From contig OY821771.1 in the NCBI GenBank assembly GCA_963682175.1, forward strand, positions 41,250,201 through 41,314,200: a DNA stretch of 64,000 nucleotides, read 5' to 3'. This document shows, one piece after another, positions 36,370 to 46,664 of this stretch (position 1 is the first letter of the stretch; each line of letters opens with the position of its first letter). Made by a program: the position numbers and the translations under genes. The DNA comes from Triglochin maritima. Its lineage: Eukaryota; Streptophyta; Magnoliopsida; Alismatales; Juncaginaceae. The notes under the pieces were generated by a model. The model worked only from the letters and a program-made list of their open reading frames with translations, did not search any database and was not told the DNA's origin.

Positions 36370-38537
36370 TGTAACATCCCGATACAGCGGAAAATTTTAA
36401 AAATTCATAATCAAGACAAAGAGCATAATAATCAAAGGCAGGACTGTTACTTCTCATAAACGAATAGCGGTGCACCAGAATACATCAGAGTTTGTCAAAA
36501 TGCTACATGATTACAACAAAACGACAAAAAAAGATAAAATGTAATCACGTCGACCTCAGCGGTCCGAGAAGAGGGATCCGACTCCAAAATGCGTGTGCCC
36601 GTTGATCACCACCCAACTGGACCTACAGCGGTCCTGAAAAAGATGCAACAACAATGCCTGAGTTTCCAGAAGGAAACCACGTATGCCAACTCCCTATATA
36701 TATGCATGCATTACACAAATGAACCTATCATACTAGTAGCGTGTCATGGCATCGACAGAAAGAAAAATAGTTCCCCCAAAGGGTAAAACAGGACATTAGT
36801 CCGTCAGTCAACAACGAGTCTCCCGAGGAGACCTACTGCAGGCACATGCAGCCTTACAGCACGCGACATCGCACCCCCCACACGCGGCTACGCTACTCAA
36901 GGGTTCGGCAGGGAGCCTCTGTCACGCCTGCGCGCCGATAGAATACAGATCTGCAAATCTCAGTGGTCGGAGCCACAGGGACCAACGGGGCCGTCGCCCG
37001 GAAGGTATAACAACATCATCTCGATAGGTGCCCAGTCGAGGAATCAACATAGCCGGAACAGCCTCGGCCCAACAATCATCATCGCCGGCACAACCTCGGC
37101 GGCATCACCGGCACAGCATCGGTGGTCCATCACAACGTCCGACACATCATCGGACGGGTCCAGACCGAAGTCTGCCTGGTCATCAGGCTCCTCGAGCCGC
37201 AAACACCAATTGCACCGCTATAAAAGCAGGGCAGCGATCTCCGTAGCCCGTGGGCCGGTAGTCACCTCACCCAACGCCAGTTGCGTGCCCACACAAACAT
37301 CAACATTGGGATCCGCGATCCCTCAGGCCTGCTATACTACAAAGTGCCCAATCGATCCATCTCAAGTCACGGTCCATACACGGAGGTGACGCGTCCCGAA
37401 CACCCACACTCTTCCCAACGGCGGTCCCTGGGTAGGCACGCGAAACGCGCCTACCGTCACCTCGCGGCTCACGCACAAGGCGAGGACACGGGTTTCCGTG
37501 GACAAAGTTGACATTCAAAAAGGGAACCAGGAATTCTGTCCTAGGCCCAAACGGTCGACCGGAAGAGGTGATTCGGTCGACCAGTTCCAGAAAGGAATCG
37601 GTCGACCGTACTCCTTAAACGGTCTACCGCTGCGCTCAAAACAGAACCCCCCAACGGTCGAACAAAGGTCTAAAACTAGTCGACCGAACGAGGTCAAAAT
37701 TCGGAGTCTAGTCAACATCAAAAATCGGATCTATCGGTCGACCGACTCAGAGGTCCCGGTCGACCGAAATCCTACAGGGTCAACCTAGCATTCTACGTCA
37801 TAAAACGGTCGAACGCAACCAACAATCGGTCGAACAAGCATGCAATAAAATCCAGTACACTTAAGTTCCGGTCGAACGACCCAGGGAACCGGTCGACCGA
37901 AAACAAGCAGAACGTCCCAACTCACCAGCAATATGCACTACCGGTCGACCGCCACAAGGCATCGTTCGACCGGTGAAGGTTAAAGTCAGGCAAAAACACT
38001 ACATTCGGTCGACCGCCCGAAGGAACCGGTCGACCGTTGGTCGTCTTCAACCTCGCGCCAGCCGAGGTTTTTCACGGAAACAACGCCGAGGAGGTCTCCG
38101 ACCAACACAACCCTTCACAAGGGTTAACAACACAAAATCACACTATCAAGTTGACATACCTCGAAGGAGACAACGCAACCGCCGGAGCTCCGCTCGCGCT
38201 TGCTGCCTCCGGTGATCTCCTCGTGCGCTCAACTCCGCACCTCTCCCGCCTGGACCGCCTCACACCTCACGCCGACGCAGCCTCCTCCGCCTGAGCTTGA
38301 GCGACTGAGGAAGAAGGTGGGTGCTTGGTGAGAATGAAGGAAAAGAAGGAAAAGATGGTGTTGCTTTGGTTTATAAAACCCAAACCTCATACCCCAAGCA
38401 CGCCCAACCATGCCTCCCCTACCTTCCACCTTACCTCCATCACTTCACCTTACCTCCAACCATACCTCCCTCTCTCCTCCAAGTCAAACCTCCACTTAAC
38501 CACTAATTAAACCCTAAACCGGGTTAGGGTCCTAACA
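36370..38537 (+). mobile_element. Solo LTR family 2, copy Y
   Basis: Perfect AAAAT duplication at 36365-36369 and 38538-38542; starts TGTAACATCCCG, ends GGGTCCTAACA; 2168 bp. TGTAAC-CCCG starts are common in plant Gypsy LTRs, so a Gypsy origin is likely though no coding region proves it. Boxes at 37553-38035 precede a TATA-like TTTATAAAAC near 38371. This is the best-preserved family 2 copy. Confidence 0.85.
37553..38035. repeat. Eight paired GGTCGACC-type boxes in copy Y
   Basis: Box starts pair as 37553/37575, 37600/37621, 37656/37678, 37736/37758, 37807/37828, 37870/37891, 37943/37964 and 38007/38028, with spacings 22, 21, 22, 22, 21, 21, 21 and 21. Distances between successive pairs vary (47-80 bp). 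Several boxes are variants (GGTCTACC, GGTCGAAC, AGTCGACC, GTTCGACC). The pair rule holds in every case. Confidence 0.92.
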
Positions 38538-38542
38538 AAAAT

Positions 38543-39312
38543 AGCCATCCGATGCTAGAATCTAGATGGTGCTCCTCAGAATTGAAAGTTGAAATTATAG
38601 TTTTCGGCTTAAATGTTGTTTCTGCAGGCGTGGACCCTTCCAGTCCGGTTGCTTGATGGATTGGACAAGCTATTATGCAAATTGGGCTTTACCTGGACGG
38701 ACTAGTTCCTTTCCTTATTGGGCTATTAGGTAACTATTCAATTACAATGGGTAACGAAAAGGCCCAATTTGGATATTTGGTTTGTTTTCAAGTTTGATGT
38801 TACTTTTGTTTCCAATTCCATGATAGGCCGAGTTGCAGCTTTGGTTCTATCTATCCGGGTTGTTTTGTTTCTTTGGATCTAATGAACTGTGTCTTTGAAC
38901 TTGTCTAATAACTTTTTGATTGACTTTCAAGTTTTCACCAATAAAAGCAAACATATTATGGTTTCAACTATGTGCATAGAGATGGAATACAGGTGCAAAT
39001 ATATGCTTTCGTAGGGTGTGATCAGTGGTTAAGGTTGTTAATAAATAATCTTGGATGACGGTTTAAATCTCATGGGGGCGTTCTGCTCAAAATAGTACCA
39101 CATCACTATGGTTTAGAGTTGCCGTCCATGTTCCAGGATCCAAAGCTCGAGCTCGTGTTTACGATCTCTCACTTTAACTAATGCAATCAACCATTATAAA
39201 AAAGGGTGGGAGTAGGTATCAAGAGATTCCGAGTCTTAAAAAAAATATTGCATAAACTTTATCAAAAAAATTGCAAAAACGAGAAAAAAAACGATAACCA
39301 TAGTCATTCGAA
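38543..39312. other. Intergenic, possible SINE relic
   Basis: No gene. At about 39015-39085 the sequence has a GATCAGTGGTTAAGG stretch followed by GGTTTAAATCTC, faintly like the box A and box B of a tRNA-derived SINE. Not well enough preserved for a firm call. Confidence 0.35.
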
Positions 39313-39321
39313 TAAAAAATG

Positions 39322-40391
39322 GGAACTACTAAACGTCGTCCCAAAACTACTTAAATCGCCCCTTGAAATTACCAAATTGCCCTTAACAATATATTTAATC
39401 CTCATATCCTCCTGTGTCTTTAAACAAGGTTTTTGACTCAGTTTTACTAACATTCCTACTACCAACACCACGAAAATGTCTGGCGAAACACCTAAATCAG
39501 GCGAAGTAACGGAGACGGATTTTTTTTCCGACTCGGGCGTCTGGCTAAGACGCTTGCACCATCGTGGAGGCGTCTGGCTAAGACGCCTCCACCAAGGTTG
39601 AGGCGTCTTAGCCAGACGCCTCCACGATGGTACAGGCGTCTTAGCCAGACGGCTATACCATGGTGTAAGCGTCTCGCTAAGACGCCTCAACCATGGTGGA
39701 GGCGTCTTAGCCAGACGCCGCCACGATGGTACAGACGTCTTAGCCAGACGTTCCTTTTTTTTAATTTTTTGTCAAATTAAAATTATACGGTGTGTTATCT
39801 CAAATTATTTGACGTTTCTTTGCAAGTTTTCGGTGGTAACCGGTCGGATTACAATGAGTTTTTTGCAAGTGATGAAGATTCAAAAAAATTCCAGATCCAA
39901 CATTTTTTAAGTTCCAAATCCCCCGGTGGTAAAACATCCTGACTTACAAATACCACCTCGACAGGTCGTTCGGGGGTCTCGCTCATCGGTGAGCGAGCGA
40001 CATTCCACCTCCTACGTGGGGGCGGGGCGTCTGGGTAAAACGCCTCCCCGATGGGTAAGGCGTCTGGGTAAAACGCCGCCCCCATGGGGAAGGCGTCTTA
40101 GCCAGACGCCCCCTCCTACGTGGGGGCGGCTCCGTCGGATGCCCGTAATTTTTTATTATTTTTTTATTAAAAAGATATTAGATATTTTACCAGATTCGAG
40201 TACACTAGGGCGTCCGTTGGTTCATTACTGACCTCCAAAACATTATTTTTTATGATTATAAGAGGAATATGAAGAGAGATGTGTGATAGGAGGGTAAAAT
40301 GTCGTGTTATAGCAGTAGAAATGAGAGAAGGGCAAAATGGTAATTTCAAGGGGCGATTTAAGTAATTTTGGGGTGATGTTTAGCAATTCAG
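39322..40391 (-). mobile_element. Non-autonomous MULE, copy 2
   Basis: Inverted copy of the element at 3751-4829. Ends read inward GGAACTACTAAACGTCGTCC and CTGAATTGCTAAACATC; flanking 9-mers TAAAAAATG (39313-39321) and TAAAAAATA (40392-40400) differ at one base. The TIRs extend about 55 bp through ACTTAAATCGCC and AAATTACCA. No transposase. It carries an expanded CATG-centred palindrome array. Confidence 0.85.
39535..39755. repeat. Array of CATG/CGTC palindromes in MULE copy 2
   Basis: Successive units of about 30 bp, GGCGTCTTAGCCAGACGCC followed by TCCACCATGGTGGA or a variant, run through both orientations. MULE copy 1 has one to two such units (4550-4615), so the array expanded here or contracted there. 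Frames on both strands read repeated Arg-Arg-Leu-Ser-Gln-Thr-Pro; these reflect the palindrome, not a gene. Confidence 0.85.
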
Positions 40392-40767
40392 TAAAAAATA
40401 GGTAAATTTTGAATTGACTTTCTCAACTACGGTCAAGTAATATATTAATCTCAAATTTTGATTTGTATGACACTTTTACTCTTATCTTATTATTAAATTA
40501 TTAATTTTTAACATATTTATTATTTTCTCAACATATTTTATGTTTTTTACCAACATATTTCTAATGAATCATACGATAAAATTTGAACTGAATCGGATGC
40601 CAAATTTACTCAAATTCGAGACCAATTGATTCAAAATTTGACATAAATTCGAAGCAAGTTTTGACATCATATTTGATTGGAACTTTCCCACATATTATAT
40701 TAGAACTTTCCCAAGGAGATCAATTATAATTTGTCCAATAAAATAAAAAGGGTAGAGAGTAGAAGAA

Positions 40768-40774
40768 TATAAAA
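40768..40774 (+). promoter_or_regulatory. TATA box of the ribose-5-phosphate isomerase gene
   Basis: TATAAAA about 55 bp upstream of the ATG at 40827, followed by a CT-rich leader typical of plastid-protein genes. Confidence 0.55.
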
Positions 40775-40826
40775 GTCGTCCTCTCCTCCCTCCTCTCCAC
40801 CCGCTCCTCATCCCCACCAACCCACA

Positions 40827-42943
40827 ATGGCCACCATCTCCTTCCTCTCCTCCCTCTCCTCCGCCTCCCTCCTCCACCCCTCCTCCCGCGCCCCTCTCCG
40901 CCGCCGCTTCTCCGTTAAAGCCCTCTCCACCGTTCTCACCCAGGACGATCTCAAGAAGCTCGCCGCCTCCAAGGCCGTCGAGAACGTCAAGAGCGGGATG
41001 GTCCTCGGCCTCGGAACCGGATCCACCGCCGCCTTCGTCGTCTCCGAGATCGGCGCCCTCTACGCCGCCGGAACTCTCACCGATATCGTCGGAGTCCCCA
41101 CCTCCAAGAGGACCTACGAGCAGGCCATGTCGCTCGGGATTCCTCTTTCCACCCTCGATGATCATCCCCGCCTTGACCTCGCCATCGACGGGGCTGATGA
41201 GGTGAGGACTGTTTTGGTTCGGTTGTTTGTGAGAAAGAAACTGGAGTTGTAGGGCTGAATTTGTTTTTAGTCGGGATGTTATGAATTAGAGTTCTGTTGG
41301 TTTGATTTTGGAAAAAACACACAAAAATAATACTGTTTCAATAGAAAGGTGAAGGCTTCAGTCGGTAAAAATACTTTAGGTAATACCGTGTCAATCGAAA
41401 GATAAGGACTTTTGGCCTTCGAAATTAAGATTAGTTTCAGTATCGAATATATGAACATTGGCTGTCGAACTCCGCTTTTTTTATAGAAAGTAAGTTCTTA
41501 TACTTGATTGCTTTCTCCAAACCAATCACATTCGGAGGAAATCTCCTTCTAGTTAACTGATGATGGATGATGTACTATTAGGATTTTGTGGGAATTAAGA
41601 GTGTGTACACGATTAAGGAGTGTAAGGTTTCATTTGGGTTGATTGTTGTTGGAATTGAGTTGTGGAGTTCTATCAATTTACTATGGTGCTCCTGTTCGCA
41701 TTGTAATAATTTTCTAATTAGTTTTATTCTCTTCCAAAGCCTCTTGTAATGAAAGTAAATCTGTATGTAACAAGGAAAGCTCGATGTTCGACGAAATTTC
41801 AATGCATTACTCAGTGAGTTTGATGTTATGTAATTTGTTCCGTGGAGTCTTTGGAGCCTTGTTTTGCCAGGATTTGTGGAAAAAAATGAACTCCTGCTCT
41901 CAACTAGAACAAATGATGTTAGGGTTTTTTAATAGCTTTCCATTAGGATGCATTTTAGCTTGAACCTAAAATGCTAAATTATGATCTCAAGTCTAACTGT
42001 AGACTTGAGTTTAAAGAAATTGTGTCAAATATTCATCAACTATACAATTTGTTTTATTTGAAAATAAGGGGTCATCTAGTTTTTGAGTAGTTGCTGAGTT
42101 TCAACTTCTATTCCCTTACATTTCAAATGGAAACCGGGCAAGTTAGTAAATTCTATTTTCGAGACTTCTTTTAAAACCAATCTATTTATAAACATCACTG
42201 GTTAAACTTATTTTCCCACTCAAAAGTTTTTTTTTCTTTTGCACAATAACAACCATCTGAATATCTAATCACACCTGAAGCTAGGAGTTACCATGCTAAA
42301 AGGCAATTATTGACTGTCCAATCCCCATCTTCTATAAGTGATAGTATGTTCAGAACATATCTTTGTTTTGTGTAAGTGTTCATAAACCTGATGTGGGGGT
42401 GGGTGCTGGAGAATTCTGGGTCAAAAAAAGGTGTTAATAAACCTGCTGAAGTATCCTTTGAGCCAAGTTTTTTGATCCAAATTGCTGACTTCCATTATAA
42501 CACAGGTTGATCCAAATCTGGACCTAGTGAAGGGCCGGGGTGGTGCCTTACTCCGAGAAAAGATGGTTGAAGCTGCATCCGAGAAGTTTGTTGTGGTGGC
42601 TGACGAAACAAAATTGGTGACAGGTTTGGGAGGAAGTGGGCTCGCAATGCCTGTTGAGGTTGTGCAGTTCTGCTGGAAGCACAACCTAGTCAGGCTGCAA
42701 GATTTGTTCAAGGAACTTGGTTGCGAGGCCAAGCTCAGACTGGGTGAGGATGGGAAACCATATGTCACCGACAACTCAAATTACATTGTCGATTTGTACT
42801 ACAAGACACCAATCAAGGATGCACAAGCAGCAGGGATTGAGATCTCCAAGTTGGAAGGTGTTGTAGAGCATGGACTTTTCCTTGACATGGCCACAGCTGT
42901 TATTATAGCTGGGAAGGACGGCGTCAATGTGACGATCAAGTAA
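40827..42943 (+). CDS. RPI: Plastid ribose-5-phosphate isomerase (RpiA type)
   Basis: Two exons, 40827-41201 and 42506-42943, with a phase-0 GT-AG intron of 1304 bp, encode 270 residues. The enzyme interconverts ribose-5-phosphate and ribulose-5-phosphate in the Calvin cycle and oxidative pentose phosphate pathway. Residues 1 to about 31 are Ser/Leu-rich, lack acids and end ...RRRFSVKA, a chloroplast transit peptide. The RpiA core shows [10 protein letters not shown] (61-70), DGADE (121-125) and [11 protein letters not shown] (134-144), the phosphate-binding and catalytic motifs, all intact. Length equals plant plastid RPI3-type enzymes. The exon join falls exactly after DGADE. The splice is predicted from motif continuity. 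GC-rich exon 1 contrasts with AT-rich flanks. Confidence 0.94.
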
Positions 42944-43589
42944 ATCTTTTGTAGATTTTGAAAATAAGCATGCGAGTCTGCTATTGTTCTTTGTTATTTG
43001 TTAAATTTGTAAGTTATGTATCACCACTCAATTTGAAATAATGCAACGTGAAGATTTTCTTGTTGCCTTCAGGCCCTTGTAAGAATGTTTTCTTCTTTAT
43101 CTAAAGGTATCTTTTGGAGACTATCAATTAGTTGCATGTTTTGCCGTTCAGGCTGTCAAAGATGCTGATGTCCTCTGATCACAAACTTACATCAACAATT
43201 TGGTTTACCAACAGATAAAGTTTCGACATTAGGTTAACCATCTTACATGCGAAAGTGCAAAGTTTCTGGAGAAAAAAATCATATCATAACCTACTGAAAT
43301 CTACCAACCCGACAAAATATCATAACCTAGAAACATGACAGTAAAGTTGTAATGTAGCCTTCAGTCCCTAAGAGACTGTCTAATTACCTAGCTGCAACCT
43401 TATATTTCCCTTCAGCTCTTTTATTTTCTAAGTTGGAGGACTTATTTAAATTTCATACTGCAGGATCTCTTTTTGAAAACCTACAGGCTACAGCAGCATT
43501 CTAACTTCACCAATTCCTCAGAAAGGGAAAGCAAATAGACCCAACCCATTTGATGATCAACATGTTCTGTCTTCACTAGAATCTCCCTG

Positions 43590-45587
43590 TCAATGAATTA
43601 CAATGGCAACCAATAAAATGCAGACGCCCAGCAGTTTCCAAGTCAAACCTCTTGTGCCTGAGATGAAACAAGAAAAGATCTGTATCAGTAACTCTACTTG
43701 TATGGCACCTCAAGAACTTAAAAAGAAGAAGAAGCAGTATTAAGTTTACCGGGATATGGACCAAACTTTACAATCCAATTCTCATTACTTAATAAGCTGT
43801 TAAGATTTTGCCCTCACCTTTACCACTATCGGAAGATGGTCCTTCTGCAGAAAAGCTTCCCTGTACAGTTGAAGGCACTGGAGATGGACTTTCTCCAGAT
43901 AAACTTCCTTTTGGAGATGGACTTCCTTCTGGTGACAAACCTTCTGAAGATGGAGTTCCACCAGATATTTTACTTCTTTCTGGTGACAAACCTTCTGAAG
44001 ATGGACTTTCTCCAGATAAACTTCCCTTTGGACTTGGACTTGGACTTCCTTCTGGTGACAAACCTTCTGAAGATGGACTTTCTCCGGATAAACTTCCCTT
44101 TGGATTTGGACTTGGACTTCCTTCTGGTGGCAAACCTTCTGAAGATGGACTTTCTGCAGATAAACTTCCCGTTGGACTTGGACTTGGACTTCCTTCTGGT
44201 GGCAAACCTTCCCTCGACGAGTTTGAGGACCTCGGCATTGTAATTCCTAACCTTGCACAATCTGGTCCAGGGCCACCTCCATGTAGAATTTCGTAATGTT
44301 TAATATCTGATATAAATTTTCTTGTGAAACAGAAAGCATGTTGAGCTTACTCTGGCATTCCTTATAGCATGGAAGGATTGGCATGGTGAGGAGGTTGCTG
44401 AAACCAGGTTTGCAATCACATTGGTACGTAAAGCTCGAGGTACTTACGCAAGTCCCTTCCCCACATATTGCCCAGTTACACGCTGAAAGCAGAACAAAAT
44501 TAAGAAGATATATATCAGAAACATTAGTACCGATATAAGATGGTTAAGCAAAAGTAGGAGAAAAGAAGGCTACGGTTTGTGTTGAATTGGCCAAATGATG
44601 AGTTGGGTGGGGACTGTGGACTGGAAAATGCGAAATTTTGTGAACAATGGTTGCTGAAAGTGCCTGAAATAAAAGGAAAACATTTAATGCTAATGTTCAA
44701 CAAATATCAGTGTCCATCGAACATTAATGTAGTGTCGAAACAATCTAATGGCTCTAACTCAGTGTGTTTACCGGGATCAACAAGTATTGTTATTGAAATC
44801 AACATCTTTCTTCTGAACATCAATAAGTACTTTTTAAATTATTATGTTTTTTTCTTCTTCTGAACATCAGATTCAGTAGCTCAAGTTCAAACTGAAAATA
44901 ATTAGTTTTCTATTTATAAAGCATCAACATTTACAAGGAGAAAAAATAATTACTTGGAACACCAACACCAATAACAACAATCACCTGTCCACCATCAATG
45001 CCAAAGAATAAAACATAATGCTCCATATTTCTTTCCACTATTGTATTGTAGATTTCTAGCACAATAACTTCTTCTAAATAATCACCATAACTAATCTGAA
45101 AACGATTGCGTTACGTCTTTTTTACCAGATTAAACGTTTTAACAAGAAGAAGAGCTGCTATATATGTTTGAACTTTGATGTGAAGAGGTTAATAAAACTT
45201 ACAGTTGGGAAGAACACATGGGAGGTGTTGGATGGCATCACTGGCAGCGGACTGAATCCATCCCTCGTCGCAGGTGCAACCATAGCTGTAAGAGTAGCTA
45301 TAACTATAACTCGACCCGTTCGACGACGACTCATTCTTACCATTCATCACACACTTCCCCTTCCCACAGTCAATATTGTCGCAACTGAAATCTTATACCA
45401 ACAAGCAAGAAAACAAGACAAACAAATGAAAAATAGAGACAACACTAAACATGACAAATAGTTGTGGAGAAATAAAGGGAGTACTCGGTGGGGGTTCATA
45501 GTACTGGATGTTTTGCCATCCCTGAGCCAGTGCAGTTGTTGGTTGCACTAGAAAAAGATAGAAGAGAGGAGTAAAGGCCATGATCAT
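43590..45587 (-). CDS. Secreted EGF-like tail-anchored protein with Ser/Pro repeat (paralogue 2)
   Basis: Six exons on the minus strand: 45587-45485, 45391-45203, 44663-44574, 44482-44351, 44276-43818, 43657-43590, all joined in phase 1; 346 residues. Similar plant proteins are annotated as neurogenic-locus-Notch-like; their role is not established. A signal peptide (MIMAFTPLFYLFLVQPTTALAQG) precedes two cysteine-rich EGF-like modules. The first contains IDCGKGKCV and GCTCDEGW. The second begins CNWAICGEGTCV and ends CYKEC. Exon 5 encodes about 150 residues of Ser/Pro/Gly repeats resembling arabinogalactan-type linkers. Exon 6 adds a hydrophobic tail (KLLGVCILLVAIVIH) for a membrane or GPI anchor. 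Exon sizes match the neighbour at 46665-48244 except exons 1, 3 and 5. Splice sites are predicted, not shown. Confidence 0.78.
43818..44276 (-). repeat. Coding tandem repeat, 24-residue Ser/Pro units
   Basis: Exon 5 of the EGF-like paralogue 2 holds about four full or partial copies of a unit reading roughly GSPSPSPKGSLSGESPSSEG plus LSPE (24 residues, 72 bp), with shortened units at the C-terminal side. The matching exon of the neighbouring paralogue is only 42 bp, so the repeat grew within this exon without changing its phase. Confidence 0.85.
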
Positions 45588-46664
45588 GTTTGTGTTGTTT
45601 GGAGTGATTTGTAATTGTAATACGGTGAATTAGTGATGTGATTAAGAAGGGGGGAAGGAGTAAATGAGGAGGGGTAATCGATGCTAGCGTGGACTTTTTG
45701 CTTGCATCTAGGATGACCAAGACATGCATTGACATCAACTGTTGGGAAACTGAGCCCATGTGGCAGGAACGGACTCATGGAATATATATCACCTAGGAGG
45801 CTAGGATGTCTAAGCTGTGATAAAGTTTTACTGATTTTATTTTATTTACTTTGCTATCCATCCCATTTTAAATATGACCTCACAAAGACATGTCACCTTT
45901 GTGATTTGATTCTTGATCTTAACTATCTCAACACAAAAATCTCTCATTTGAGCTACCCATCAACTGATTATCCAGTAATGTTGGTTCTCAGTCTCACAAG
46001 TAATTATGTTACTACTAATATTATAACAAAAAATCAATTTATCTTGTGTTGTATTGTTACGAAACACACCACATTCCTATATAACTCCTTACAGGGAGTT
46101 TAGTAGCTGGTTCTAATTATTTCCATTGGGGGAATTCAGCAATTTAAGAATGAGAAAATTGGCTAATAAAATAACCAAAATCATGTTTTGAAGTTCCTTT
46201 GTGGGTCACTGAAACTGCTAAACAGATAATGTCATAACCATAGGGATAGGAAGTTGATAAGTATGCCAGATACGAAGGAGTTACGAAATAGATGTTAGAC
46301 CGATTCAGCCTTCCTGAAAATTCATCATGCAGAAGCTGGGTTTATTTATACAGTTGTCTTAAAGTTGATATCGTTTAGTTTGTAACAAATACCAATGGAT
46401 TCTAAACTATTAAGAAATTCAAATTCAAAGTCAAAGTGGGATTAAATAATAAAAAATCGATTCAAATTCTCAACAATAGAGTCACGTCATTCCTTCATCA
46501 TTAATAGAAACAACTCATTATAGTTCAGCTGTTATGGATCTCCACGGGGGGGGGGGGGGGGGGGGGGGAAGGCACAACAAGCCACTGCCCAGAAAACTAT
46601 AACAAAACACACCCACTGGCATCCGATCAAGATTATGTTTTTTACATCCAATGTTTACAGCCTC
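45588..46664. other. Spacer between the EGF-like paralogues
   Basis: Promoter side of paralogue 2 and 3' flank of paralogue 1. No gene. A run of 23 G lies at 46546-46568. Confidence 0.6.

Noticed and set aside
12459..38035. Interpretation of the GGTCGACC arrays as CRISPR or as a cloning artefact (SalI site GTCGAC)
   Set aside because: Spacing is short and fixed, spacers are not unique 30-40-mers, the organism is a plant, and boxes occur inside bounded LTRs with target duplications.
39304..39780. Open frames on both strands reading repeated RRLSQTP
   Set aside because: They follow from the palindromic repeat units of the MULE, lie on both strands at once, and match no protein family.
40695..41165. 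Gly/Glu-rich minus-strand frame over exon 1 of the isomerase gene
   Set aside because: GC-rich third positions of the real exon keep the opposite strand open; composition is low-complexity.
43808..44296. Plus-strand open frames opposite the Ser/Pro repeat exon
   Set aside because: They are antisense images of a repetitive exon. The minus-strand exon has splice sites, phase and a paralogue to support it.
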